This document shows positions 9,261 through 17,165 of a stretch of DNA of 47,944 nt, one piece after another. Origin of the DNA: Saprospira grandis DSM 2844 (GTDB lineage Bacteria; Bacteroidota; Bacteroidia; Chitinophagales; Saprospiraceae); contig NZ_JH719942.1 in assembly GCF_000275825.1 (NCBI RefSeq), positions 3,790,714 to 3,838,657 of the forward strand, read 5' to 3'. The first letter of the stretch is position 1; each line of letters starts with the position of its first letter. The notes beneath the pieces were generated by a model. It did not search any database. It was not told the DNA's origin and was given only the letters and a program-made list of their open reading frames with translations. The position numbers and the translations under genes are program-made.

Positions 9261-9435
9261 AGCAGGCGGCGAAGCCGCCGCAAAGGAGCGTAGCGACGCG
9301 GCTGAGGGATGGACAAGGGTGGCCGAAGGCCAGACCGAGCTTTTTGAGCGCAGCGAAAAAAGCGAAGGGCCGAGCAGAGCTGCGAGCCCTGAAACAGCCC
9401 GACCCGAGCGAAGCGAGTGGGCAGCCCCAAAAAAG
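9261..9435 (+). repeat. GC-rich intergenic element, copy 4
   Basis: Same orientation as copies 1 and 2. About 130 nt of the interior (from GGGATGGACAAGGGTGGCC through the GGCAGCCCC end) is nearly identical to the copy at 16969-17137. Differences cluster near the end: CCCGAGCGAAGCGAGTGGGC here, against CCCGACCGAAGGGAGGGGC there. It begins 16 nt after the helicase stop. Between 9436 and 9567 I see only AT-rich DNA that may hold the promoter of the next gene. Confidence 0.8.
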
Positions 9436-9567
9436 CAGTCAGAATAGTCTGGGTTTTATTTTTATAAAAGGGAAAAACGGCTGAATTGGAATTTTTTTTG
9501 ATGAACAAGCGCTGATATAAATAGTATGATTTACCCACTGCTCCTAAAAGGGCCAAAACTCTAGCCT

Positions 9568-10068
9568 ATGCGACTGCTTCCCCTGCTTTTACTTTTTATG
9601 CTCCTGCAATTTCCGCTTTGGAGCCAAATGATGATTTCTACTTCTTTGCGAGAAGACCTGCGATATAGTGAAGAAACTGGCGAATGGAAACTGATGTCTT
9701 CGGATGAGGAAGAGCTAACTTTTTTTGAATTTAATGCGGAGATGAGCATGTTTAAGCATACTACTCCTAGTATTAGTTCGGCTTATTTGATCAAGGAGGC
9801 TCGGCAGGATGAGGAGAATGAAATCTTTGAATTTTCGGTGGTTTCAGATGTGGGCAACCACTATGAAATGGTTTTGGATCCCAATGCCGATGAGGTTCGT
9901 TTTTATAAGGATTATGAGGAGGTAAAGATTATGGTACGGCATAAAATCAAGCGAATTTGGTTTGAGAGCGAGGAGGCTGAAGAGGCCCCTGTGATAGAAG
10001 AAAATGTATCGCCCAAACGGAATAAAGCGCCTACTTATATAGAAGAAGAGGGGACCAAAAGAAGTTAA
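9568..10068 (+). CDS. Exported acidic hypothetical protein (166 aa)
   Basis: No family recognised. Residues 1-20 (MRLLPLLLLFMLLQFPLWSQ) form a Sec signal peptide. The mature protein is rich in Glu/Asp, with a beta-rich middle (FEFSVVSDVGNHYEMVLDP, then VRFYKDYEEVKIMVRHKIKR) and a charged low-complexity C-terminus (SEEAEEAPVIEEN). It probably sits in the periplasm or outside. It is a single gene, flanked upstream by a GC-rich element and downstream by a strong terminator at 10085. Confidence 0.65.
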   Translation: MRLLPLLLLFMLLQFPLWSQMMISTSLREDLRYSEETGEWKLMSSDEEELTFFEFNAEMSMFKHTTPSISSAYLIKEARQDEENEIFEFSVVSDVGNHYEMVLDPNADEVRFYKDYEEVKIMVRHKIKRIWFESEEAEEAPVIEENVSPKRNKAPTYIEEEGTKRS

Positions 10069-10084
10069 ATTGACCGCTAATTGC

Positions 10085-10119
10085 GCCGGTAGTTTCTGAA
10101 GAGAAGCTGCCGGTTTTTT
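10085..10119 (+). terminator. Rho-independent terminator
   Basis: GCCGGTAGTTTCT and AGAAGCTGCCGG(T) pair around a GAAG loop, two pairs being G-U in the + transcript, followed directly by a run of seven T. It lies 17 nt after the stop of the preceding gene and isolates it from the sensor-kinase operon. Confidence 0.8.
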
Positions 10120-10211
10120 TGTTTAAAGTCATCTATAAGAAAGGCGGCTTGGTCTAGATTTGGCCCTAAAAGCGGTAAGATTGTAGATATTTGTGTATAA
10201 ACATCAAAGTT

Positions 10212-11270
10212 ATGCAAAAAGAAGACTGCTATTTTGACTTTTCTCCGACTTGGCGCAAATTTATTTTTCATTTTCTGCCTTGGCTTATCTTGTTGATCTC
10301 TCCTGTTTTATGGATAGATTGGACGCATACGCATATCCCTTGGCAAAAGTTTTTGTTCAAGCACACATTAAACCTAGGGTTTAATGTAGTCGTCTTTTAC
10401 TTGAACTACTATGTTTGGGTGCCGCAGTTACTCATCAAGCGGAAGTATCGGGCCTTTTTGGGGCGTAACTTGGCGTTTTTGCTGCCGATGTTGTTCTTTT
10501 TATACTTTGTTTATAGTCAAATAATAAGTGGATATATGTTGGTCAATGAAGGGCATTTACATAAGCCGCCTATATTTTTGCTGCTATTTGGTGATAGTTT
10601 GGCTTTTTCTTTAAGTGTAGGCGTAGCTAGTGCCATTCGGGTAACGCAGCGTTTGCAAAGTGAGAAAGACCGATATCAGGAAATGGAGAACGAGCATTTA
10701 AAGTCGGAGTTGCTTTATTTGAAATATCAGTTGCAGCCTCATTTCTTTTTCAACACCTTAAATAACATCTATGCGCTCATTGATTTGGCGCCTAAAATGG
10801 CCCAAGAAAATGTGCTTCGTCTTAGCCGCTTGATGCGCTACGTCTTATATCATTCTGATGAAATGGCGGTTCCTTTAGCCGATGAAATACAGTTTTTGCA
10901 AAACTATGTCGAGCTAATGCGTCTGCGTTATGCGGAGCATGTACAAATAGAGATGGAGTTTCCGAAAGAAGAGGGTTGGCGAGTACCTCCACTCTTGCTC
11001 ATTCCGCTTTTGGAAAACGCCTTTAAGCATGGGGTTGATGCCCGGCAGCCTTCTTTTATCCAGTTATCTTTGCAGCTAGATGAACAAGGGCTTTGCTTTG
11101 AGGTGAAAAACTCTTTATTTCCCAAAACGGAAACGGATAAAAGTGGTTCGGGTATAGGGTTAGAAAACCTCTGCAAGCGCCTAGATCTTTTTTATCCAGA
11201 ACAAGACTATCAATTTGAGCAAGGGCCCCAATCCAATTATTTCTTGGCCCGGCTTTGCCTTCCAAAATAA
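10212..11270 (+). CDS. LytS/YehU-type membrane sensor histidine kinase
   Basis: Membrane sensor kinase of the His_kinase/HATPase_c LytS-like family (352 aa from this start). Four hydrophobic segments occupy about the first 140 residues (for example FHFLPWLILLISPVLW and LAFLLPMLFFLYFVY). A short coiled coil follows (QSEKDRYQEMENEHLKSEL), then the phospho-acceptor box LQPHFFFNTLNNIYALI with His177. The ATPase N-box is LLLIPLLENAFKHG and the G-box region is SGSGIGLENLCKRL. I chose ATG 10212 (MQKEDCYF). An in-frame TTG at 10191 would add seven residues but has no family support. The stop is 7 nt before the regulator's ATG, so the two are co-transcribed, and the output is presumably phosphotransfer to that regulator. 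No dedicated extracellular ligand domain is visible. Confidence 0.92.
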   Translation: MQKEDCYFDFSPTWRKFIFHFLPWLILLISPVLWIDWTHTHIPWQKFLFKHTLNLGFNVVVFYLNYYVWVPQLLIKRKYRAFLGRNLAFLLPMLFFLYFVYSQIISGYMLVNEGHLHKPPIFLLLFGDSLAFSLSVGVASAIRVTQRLQSEKDRYQEMENEHLKSELLYLKYQLQPHFFFNTLNNIYALIDLAPKMAQENVLRLSRLMRYVLYHSDEMAVPLADEIQFLQNYVELMRLRYAEHVQIEMEFPKEEGWRVPPLLLIPLLENAFKHGVDARQPSFIQLSLQLDEQGLCFEVKNSLFPKTETDKSGSGIGLENLCKRLDLFYPEQDYQFEQGPQSNYFLARLCLPK

Positions 11271-11277
11271 TCCACTT

Positions 11278-11982
11278 ATGCAAACCTATTCTGTCCTTGT
11301 GGCCGATGATGAGCCATTGGCGCTTTCCTTAGTAGAAAAATACGTTAAGCAAATTCCCTTTTTACAGCTAATTGGCAGCCATAACAATGCTTTGTCGGTT
11401 TTAGAGCAACTAGAAGAGGAGTGGGTAGACCTACTCATTCTCGACATTCAGATGCCCAACCTTTCCGGCATGCAGCTGGCCCAACAACTGGCTGGGCAGG
11501 GCCATAAAATTATATTCACTACGGCTTTTGAGCAATATGCCATTCAGGGCTATAAGGTTAATGCTGTTGATTATCTGCTCAAGCCCTTTGCCTTTGAAGA
11601 GCTGCTCTCGGCGGCCCAAAAGGCCAAGCAGCAACTACAGGCGGTTACGGTAGTGCAAGAAGACTACCTCATTCTCAAGTCCGATTATAAACTTCAACAG
11701 ATTGCCCTAGATGATATACTCTATATTGAGGGGCTAAAAGATTATGTGCGCATTCATCGAAAATCTACCGATAAAAGTTTGCTCAGTCTGCTGAGCATGA
11801 AGAGCTTGCAGGCCCGCTTGCCTCGGCATCGATTTATGCGGGTGCATCGCTCCTATATTGTCAATTTAGACAAGATATCCACCATCGAGAGGGGGCAATT
11901 GATTTTTGGCAAACAGCATATTCCCGTTTCAGACAAATACAAAGAGGCTTTTCAAAATTTTATTGATCGCCGATCGGTCTAA
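11278..11982 (+). CDS. LytTR-family response regulator
   Basis: Two-domain regulator (234 aa). The receiver domain (residues about 4-120) has the acidic pocket ADDEP (Asp10, Asp11), the phospho-acceptor Asp56 in LLILDIQMPN, Thr in FTTAFE and the conserved Lys in DYLLKPF. The C-terminal LytTR DNA-binding domain (about 135-232) shows LYIEGLKDYVRIH, MRVHRSYIVNLDKI and IPVSDKYKEAF. ATG 11278 gives the normal receiver start; an upstream in-frame TTG at 11215 would overlap the kinase and add 21 odd residues. It lies between its kinase and an outer-membrane beta-barrel gene that starts 63 nt after its stop, and may control that gene. LytTR proteins bind pairs of direct repeats; none is obvious in the short gap. 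Confidence 0.93.
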   Translation: MQTYSVLVADDEPLALSLVEKYVKQIPFLQLIGSHNNALSVLEQLEEEWVDLLILDIQMPNLSGMQLAQQLAGQGHKIIFTTAFEQYAIQGYKVNAVDYLLKPFAFEELLSAAQKAKQQLQAVTVVQEDYLILKSDYKLQQIALDDILYIEGLKDYVRIHRKSTDKSLLSLLSMKSLQARLPRHRFMRVHRSYIVNLDKISTIERGQLIFGKQHIPVSDKYKEAFQNFIDRRSV

Positions 11983-12045
11983 TTTATAGCCTGGACCTTA
12001 CTCCATGCTAGACCATCATTTTATCTAGTTCATTAATCCTGTACA

Positions 12046-14910
12046 ATGAAATATTATTTATCGCTGGCTGTATTGATGCTCCTTAGTTGGAGTCTTTCAG
12101 CCCAAAGCCAACTCAATGGGCGCATTTTTGATGCGGAAAGTCAAGAACCATTGATTGGCGCCAATGTTATTTTGCAGTCGACCAAAGACAGTACAAAGCA
12201 ATTTGGCACAAGTACCGACTTAGAGGGCGGCTTTCAATTGGCCCTGCCTCAGGGGCCTTACCAGCTCAAAATTTCTTTTTTGGGCTATGAAAAGTATGAG
12301 CAGCCCTTGCTTTTAGACAAAGAGGCAATTGATTTAGATCCGATCTTGCTCCAGGTTTCGGCCCTAGAGGAGGGGGTGGTAGATGTGGTGGGTAAAACGC
12401 CTCCCGCAGTGCTCAAAGGCGATACGGTAGAGTTTAACTCTAAGGCCTTTAAAACCAATCCTAATGCTACTGCCGAGGATTTGGTGGAAAAAATGCCGGG
12501 TATCGAAATCGAAAACGGAACCGTAAAGGCCCAAGGCGAAACTGTGCAGCAGGTGGTCATTGATGGCAAACCTTTTTTTGGCCAAGATGCCAAAACCACC
12601 CTGAAGAACTTACCCGCCGATATGGTGGATAAGGTCCAAGTGTATGACCAAAAGAGCCGTCAAGCCCAATTTTCTGGCTTTGAAGATGGTGAAGAAAGCA
12701 AAACGATTAACATTATTTCTAAGCCGGCCTATCGCTCTGGAACTTTTGGCCGCTTTTATGCCGGTATAGGCCATGACGATGGCCAAGAAGCCGATGACGA
12801 TTGGCGCTATCGCCTAGGTGGGGTCTATAACCGCTTCAATGGCAATGAACGCATCTCGATTTTGGGCCAATTCAATAATATCAATGAGCAGAACTTTAGC
12901 TCTGAAGATTTGGCCGGAGTGGCCGCTTCGAGCGGAGGTGGCCGCCGCTGGCGGGGCGGTAGCCTCGGCAACTTCTTGGTCGATGATAATGGCGGAATCA
13001 ATGAGACCTATGCTGGAGGGATTAACTACAGCAACGAATGGAACAAAAAATGGAAGCTAAACGGAAGCTACTTTTTTAACCAAACCAATAATGTCGGCTT
13101 CGATTCTACTTTCCGTAGCTTTATTTCGGAAGAAGAGGCCGGGCAGTATTATCTAGAGTCGCAAAACCAAAATAGTACGAATATCAACCATCGGGCGACC
13201 TTTCGGCTAGAGTATGAAATCAATGATCGCAACCAGATTGAAATTGAACCCAATCTGAGTGTGCAAATCAATCAGGGCGAGCAAATAAGCCAGTCCGAAA
13301 CCTATAATATTGAGCAAACGCTCAACCAAAGCCAAAGCCTCTTTAATAGCGAGCTGACGGCCTACAATTTTCGCAACCGCTTGCTCTATCGCCACCGCTT
13401 CAAAAAGAGAGGCAGAACCTTTTCGGTCCGTATCCAACAAGAGCTTAGCGGGCAAAATGGCAACAATCAATTGCAGTCCGAAAATAACTATTATAGCCTC
13501 AATCAAGTTGATTCTATTGACCAATCTTCAGATTTGGACGAATACGAACGCAGCTACTCGGCCCGCCTAGAATATAGCGAACCGCTAAACAAGCAAATGC
13601 AACTGCAGTTCCGCTACGATCCCTCGATTAGCTACAATGAGGCCGAGCAGTTTACCTTTAATTTTGATGGCCAAGATTATAATTTGCTCGATACCTTTTT
13701 GTCTAATGAGGCCGATAGCCGCTATGACCGCCACCGTGCTTCTTTGGGCCTGCGCTACAACAAAAGAGGCTTCCGCTTTTATGTTCGCGCCTCGGCACAA
13801 TGGGCCCAATTGTCAGCGACTCAGGTCTATCCGCAAAGCTTTGAAAATACCTACAATTTCTTCAATATCTTGCCTTTTGCCGTTATGCGCTACAAGATCT
13901 CGAAGACCAAAAATTTACGCATTTTTTATAGAGCTGGAACCGACGAGCCTTCTATTGGCCAATTGCAGGAGGTGGTCGATAATAGCAACCCCATCCAATT
14001 GTCTATCGGTAATGCGAAGCTTGGCCAAGAAACCAATCACCGCATTAACTTTCATTATGCCAGCCCCAACCCAAGCAAAAATACCATGTTTTTTGTCGGT
14101 TTCAGTGCACAGTATAATAAAGATTATTTGGGCGAAAGTACCTTTATCGCTTATCAAGATACTAGCTTTTTGGGCGTAGATTTGGCCCAAGGGACGCAGC
14201 TCACGCAAGATGTCAATTTGGACCGCCAGTATCAGATGGATCTCTTTGCCGATTATAGCTTTCCACTCAATTTTCTTAAGTCAAATTTTGGAATTAAATT
14301 TGGCGGCTCTTTCTCCGAAACCCCCAGCCTGATTAACAATCAGCTCAATTATTCTCGACAGCCTTCTGGCCGCTTAGGCTTCAAGCTAAGCTCGAATATT
14401 AGCGAGAAAATTGACTTTACTCTGAGTACGGAAGGAAGCGTCAATTACTCGATCAATAGCCTCAATACTAGCTCAAATAACCGCTACTATAACCAAAATA
14501 CTCGCCTGCGGGCCTATTGGAACCCCTGGAAAACCTTGGTCCTACAAACGGACCTCAGCCACCAACATTATGCAGGCCTTTCCGATGGCTTCAATACTGA
14601 CTTTTTGCTCTGGAATGCCAGTCTTTCGACGCAGCTTTTCAAGAGCCAAAGAGGAGAGCTTGGCCTTTATGTCTATGATATTTTGGGCCAAAATACTAGC
14701 CTGAGCCGAAACTTTACGGCCAGCTATATTGAGGACCAAATTGGGCAGGTGTTGGAGCGCTATTTTATGCTCCGCTTTAGCTACCGTTTTGTGCCCAAAA
14801 AAGGAAGCCTCATCGATGAGGAAAAATCTAAGGAAATGATAGAGCGCCATCAACGTCATCGCAACGGTGGTCCTGGTGGTCCCGGTGGTCCTCCTCCTCC
14901 CCCCCGTTAG
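12046..14910 (+). CDS. Outer-membrane beta-barrel protein, CarboxypepD_reg/TonB-receptor-like
   Basis: Large outer-membrane protein (954 aa) of the family with a carboxypeptidase-regulatory-like domain and an OMP beta-barrel. Residues 1-19 are a signal peptide (MKYYLSLAVLMLLSWSLSA). Residues about 22-105 form the CarboxypepD_reg domain (LNGRIFDAESQEPLIGANV ... YQLKISFLGYEKYEQ). Residues about 125-215 resemble a plug (AEDLVEKMPGIEIENGTVK, VVIDGKPFFGQD). The remainder alternates aromatic and polar residues typical of barrel strands, such as FRLEYEINDRNQIEIEP. There is no clear TonB box. After the last strand (FMLRFSYRF) comes a Lys/Glu/His-rich tail ending in GGPGGPGGPPPPPR, an unusual low-complexity end that could protrude into the periplasm. 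Substrate unknown. It probably shares a transcript with the LytS/LytTR pair. Confidence 0.9.
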   Translation: MKYYLSLAVLMLLSWSLSAQSQLNGRIFDAESQEPLIGANVILQSTKDSTKQFGTSTDLEGGFQLALPQGPYQLKISFLGYEKYEQPLLLDKEAIDLDPILLQVSALEEGVVDVVGKTPPAVLKGDTVEFNSKAFKTNPNATAEDLVEKMPGIEIENGTVKAQGETVQQVVIDGKPFFGQDAKTTLKNLPADMVDKVQVYDQKSRQAQFSGFEDGEESKTINIISKPAYRSGTFGRFYAGIGHDDGQEADDDWRYRLGGVYNRFNGNERISILGQFNNINEQNFSSEDLAGVAASSGGGRRWRGGSLGNFLVDDNGGINETYAGGINYSNEWNKKWKLNGSYFFNQTNNVGFDSTFRSFISEEEAGQYYLESQNQNSTNINHRATFRLEYEINDRNQIEIEPNLSVQINQGEQISQSETYNIEQTLNQSQSLFNSELTAYNFRNRLLYRHRFKKRGRTFSVRIQQELSGQNGNNQLQSENNYYSLNQVDSIDQSSDLDEYERSYSARLEYSEPLNKQMQLQFRYDPSISYNEAEQFTFNFDGQDYNLLDTFLSNEADSRYDRHRASLGLRYNKRGFRFYVRASAQWAQLSATQVYPQSFENTYNFFNILPFAVMRYKISKTKNLRIFYRAGTDEPSIGQLQEVVDNSNPIQLSIGNAKLGQETNHRINFHYASPNPSKNTMFFVGFSAQYNKDYLGESTFIAYQDTSFLGVDLAQGTQLTQDVNLDRQYQMDLFADYSFPLNFLKSNFGIKFGGSFSETPSLINNQLNYSRQPSGRLGFKLSSNISEKIDFTLSTEGSVNYSINSLNTSSNNRYYNQNTRLRAYWNPWKTLVLQTDLSHQHYAGLSDGFNTDFLLWNASLSTQLFKSQRGELGLYVYDILGQNTSLSRNFTASYIEDQIGQVLERYFMLRFSYRFVPKKGSLIDEEKSKEMIERHQRHRNGGPGGPGGPPPPPR

Positions 14911-14917
14911 GCTAAAG

Positions 14918-14947
14918 AAAAGGCGATTGATTAGAAGTCGCTTTTTT
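14918..14947 (+). terminator. Probable terminator after the barrel gene
   Basis: AAAAGGCGATT pairs imperfectly (one bulge, one mismatch) with AAGTCGCTTTTTT across a GATTAG loop, ending in a T run, 8 nt after the stop codon. Confidence 0.45.
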
Positions 14948-14960
14948 GAGGAGTTGGCTG

Positions 14961-15118
14961 TTTTGGGGCTGCCCACTCGCTTCGCTCGGGTCGGGCCATT
15001 TCGCAGCTCGCAGGTCTGCTCGGCCCTGCAGCGGCAAAGCCGCTTTGGTCTGCCGCCTTCGGCGGCCCTGCTACAGCCCCTCAGCCTGCGGGCCTATCGG
15101 CCCTGTCCGCCGCAAAAA
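14961..15118 (-). repeat. GC-rich intergenic element, copy 5
   Basis: Opposite orientation, beginning TTTTGGGGCTGCCCACTCGC and almost the same over its first 40 nt as the copy at 7610. The centre diverges: CTGCAGCGGCAAAGCCGCTTTGG, then GCCGCCTTCGGCGGC. That pattern suggests interchangeable stem modules within a conserved frame. It ends in CCGCCGCAAAAATGG. Confidence 0.8.
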
Positions 15119-15126
15119 TGGACCAA

Positions 15127-15170
15127 AAAAAGGCCTTAGCTGCTTCTGCAGCTAGGGCCTTTTGCTTTTC
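15127..15170. terminator. Bidirectional hairpin terminator
   Basis: AAAAAGGCC(T)TAGCTGC and GCAGCTA(G)GGCCTTTT form a long stem around a TTCT loop, with an A tract on the left and T-rich DNA on the right. It could terminate transcription from either side and separates the barrel gene from the three-gene operon. Confidence 0.7.
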
Positions 15171-15238
15171 TGGACAAAAAACTGTTATTTAAGAGATATC
15201 TTAGTATATTCGGATTCAAAATATCCCCAGTCTACCTT

Positions 15239-16039
15239 ATGGAACCTATACTCAACTTAAATTTTATGCATCCACAATACGGCACGCTAATGAATGCCGA
15301 GGTGGATCTTAGTTTCTCTGCTGCCGAAATGATTGAGCAGTTGGAGCTTAGTGGCTTCCTTCCCCGAGGGGGCAGCTACCAACTGGCTTTTGGCGAGCAG
15401 CTTTTGCAGGCCGAGCAGCAGTTGCAGCAACTTGGCGATTTGTATGAGGGCAGCATTTTGCGCATTGAGCAAGAAGGGCCCGCCGCCAAGCATTTTATTT
15501 ATATACAGGACCCCTTGGGCCAAACTTATGCGCCCTTAGCCTTTAATGAGGAGCAATTGCCCCAGCAGGCGCTGCAGCAACTGCTCGAGCAGGGCTTTTT
15601 GAGCGAGCTGTCTGGAGATTTAAACCTTTACTTTAAGGGCGAAGCCTTATTTTTGGACCAAAGTTTTGGGGCGCAGGGCTTGGCGGCTGGGGCCTACCTT
15701 CAGCTGCGCTCAGTTTCGCAAGCTTCTATAGAGGAAGAGCTCGAAAACTTACAAAAGCGCCTGCAAGAATTAGAAGCGCAGCAAAATCAAAAATTAGATT
15801 TGATTATTGAGCAATTGCCGCCGCCTTCGGCTATTCCGATCGATCCCAACTATGCGGTCCGGCCAACGGCAGATCCCTATCAAAGTATAGATAGTTTGTT
15901 GTATGCGCTGCGGATGGAAGAGGGCTTGTCCGTACTAGAAAAAGTGCGAATTTGGAGCCCTATTCCCCTTGCTATCTACAGTATTTTGGCTACTGCGGTT
16001 GTAGTGGGTCTTCTCTTTCTTATTCTATCATCTATTTAA
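15239..16039 (+). CDS. Tail-anchored protein with two tandem ubiquitin-like folds (predicted)
   Basis: No named family recognised (266 aa). Residues about 4-77 and 85-158 look like two copies of one fold. Each has two strands, a helix (FSAAEMIEQLELSGFL; NEEQLPQQALQQLLEQGFL), a strand with a short loop (YQLAFGEQLL; LNLYFKGEALF), then a closing strand after a glycine turn (DLYEGSILRIE; GLAAGAYLQLR). That order matches beta-grasp, ubiquitin-like proteins such as YukD/EsaB. Residues about 163-190 form a coiled coil (SIEEELENLQKRLQELEAQQ). Residues about 242-264 are a single C-terminal membrane segment (IPLAIYSILATAVVVGLLFLIL), so the protein is probably tail-anchored with the folds in the cytoplasm. 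There is no C-terminal di-glycine. It is first in an operon with two more membrane-coiled-coil proteins, 12 nt before the second. The beta-grasp reading is an inference from pattern, not from a search. Confidence 0.75.
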   Translation: MEPILNLNFMHPQYGTLMNAEVDLSFSAAEMIEQLELSGFLPRGGSYQLAFGEQLLQAEQQLQQLGDLYEGSILRIEQEGPAAKHFIYIQDPLGQTYAPLAFNEEQLPQQALQQLLEQGFLSELSGDLNLYFKGEALFLDQSFGAQGLAAGAYLQLRSVSQASIEEELENLQKRLQELEAQQNQKLDLIIEQLPPPSAIPIDPNYAVRPTADPYQSIDSLLYALRMEEGLSVLEKVRIWSPIPLAIYSILATAVVVGLLFLILSSI

Positions 16040-16051
16040 TCCCCTATAGTT

Positions 16052-16687
16052 ATGAACTGGGACGAATTTGTCGAGCAGTTGCCTTTTTATGCCCTTAGTT
16101 TTGCGGGCTTATTGGCCTTGGTGGCTATTAGTTGGTTTTGGGCGCGTAGTCGCTTTATGGGCGAACTGGCCAAATACCAAACTGAAATTGCCAAATTGCA
16201 ATTGGGCCGAAATGATCAACTTTTTGCTTTGGAGGATGCCTGCAAGGCCAAAAACGAGCGTATTCGATTGATATTGAAGGACCTCAAGCAGCAGTTGAGA
16301 GAAAAGAACGGAGAAATGGTTCGGGCGCGCCGCAATGAGTTGAGCAATGTCTTTGTGCTGGATTATTGTCCGGCCATGCAGGCCTACTGCCGTTTGGCCC
16401 AAGAAATCTTTGAGTTGGACCGAGAGAAGCGCCAACAATTTATCGAAAACCATTTGAATCCCTTTTTGCAATTGGCGGGAGATCTGTTGCAGGTCCTCAA
16501 CCAAAAGAAATTGACGGATATAGCGGGGCCGGGGGCATTGCCTATTCGCTATCAGTATATGGATTTTGACTTTGCCTTTGATTTTTTGCGGGCGCAGATT
16601 CGCTTTCAGGATTTTGACCTCAAGCAGGCGCGGAAGGCCCATTTGGAGCGCTTGGGTTTTGAGCGGGCCGTAAAAATCCACAACTAA
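16052..16687 (+). CDS. Membrane-anchored coiled-coil protein (211 aa)
   Basis: No family recognised. There is one N-terminal membrane segment (about residues 12-31, FYALSFAGLLALVAISWFWA). A long basic and acidic helical region follows (about 35-98: LAKYQTEIAKLQLG, KAKNERIRLILKDLKQQLRE), then a helical globular part with aromatic-rich stretches (IRYQYMDFDFAFDFLRAQI). With the tail-anchored protein upstream (12-nt gap) and a one-base overlap with the gene downstream, it is probably a subunit of one membrane complex. The soluble part is likely cytoplasmic. No enzymatic motif is visible, so a structural or scaffolding role is more likely than catalysis. Confidence 0.75.
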   Translation: MNWDEFVEQLPFYALSFAGLLALVAISWFWARSRFMGELAKYQTEIAKLQLGRNDQLFALEDACKAKNERIRLILKDLKQQLREKNGEMVRARRNELSNVFVLDYCPAMQAYCRLAQEIFELDREKRQQFIENHLNPFLQLAGDLLQVLNQKKLTDIAGPGALPIRYQYMDFDFAFDFLRAQIRFQDFDLKQARKAHLERLGFERAVKIHN

Positions 16688-16962
16688 TGAAGAATACTGC
16701 ATTTTGGCTGGGCTTATTGTTAGGGATGTTATTGAGTTTATTGGGGGCAGGAGCTTTCTTTTACGTCTACATCTATAGTGAGATAGAAAGTTTGAAGACA
16801 GAGACGAGAACCGAGTTTAAGAGTTTTAGGTCCTTTTGGGAGAGTGAATTAAAGGAAGAGGTATTGGATATTAAATCGGCGGCATGGACGCTAGCCGAGG
16901 AGAAGTGGAAGGCTTATAAGGCCGAGCAATTGGCCAAGGATAGTTTGGCCGCAGAAAACTAG
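16687..16962 (+). CDS. Small single-span membrane protein (91 aa)
   Basis: No family recognised. Residues about 4-29 form one membrane segment with a glycine-rich face (FWLGLLLGMLLSLLGAGAFF). The rest is a charged amphipathic helix (ESLKTETRTEFKSFRSFWES, then EKWKAYKAEQLAKDS). Its ATG shares the final A of the upstream stop codon (TAATG), a strong sign of translational coupling. It is last in the three-gene operon; a GC-rich element begins about 7 nt after its stop. Confidence 0.75.
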   Translation: MKNTAFWLGLLLGMLLSLLGAGAFFYVYIYSEIESLKTETRTEFKSFRSFWESELKEEVLDIKSAAWTLAEEKWKAYKAEQLAKDSLAAEN

Positions 16963-16968
16963 GATTAG

Positions 16969-17137
16969 AGGCGGCGGAGCCGCCTACAAAGGCCCGCAGG
17001 GCCGTCGGCTGAGGGATGGACAAGGGTGGCCGAAGGCCAGACCGAGCTTTTTGAGCGTAGCGAAAAAAGCGAAGGGCCGAGCAGACCTGCGAGCCCTGAA
17101 ACAGCCCGACCCGACCGAAGGGAGGGGCAGCCCCAAA
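16969..17137 (+). repeat. GC-rich intergenic element, copy 6
   Basis: Same orientation as copy 4 and nearly identical to it over about 130 nt. It starts GAGGCGGCGGAGCCGCCT and ends GGGGCAGCCCCAAATAAA, 29 nt before the DUF262 protein's ATG. It may be transcribed as that gene's leader or may separate it from the operon before it. Confidence 0.8.
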
Positions 17138-17165
17138 TAAAAATAACTAAAAACAAGAACCAAGA

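Noticed and set aside
10191-10211. TTG start extending the sensor kinase
   Set aside because: The ATG at 10212 gives a normal N-terminus; the extra seven residues have no family support.
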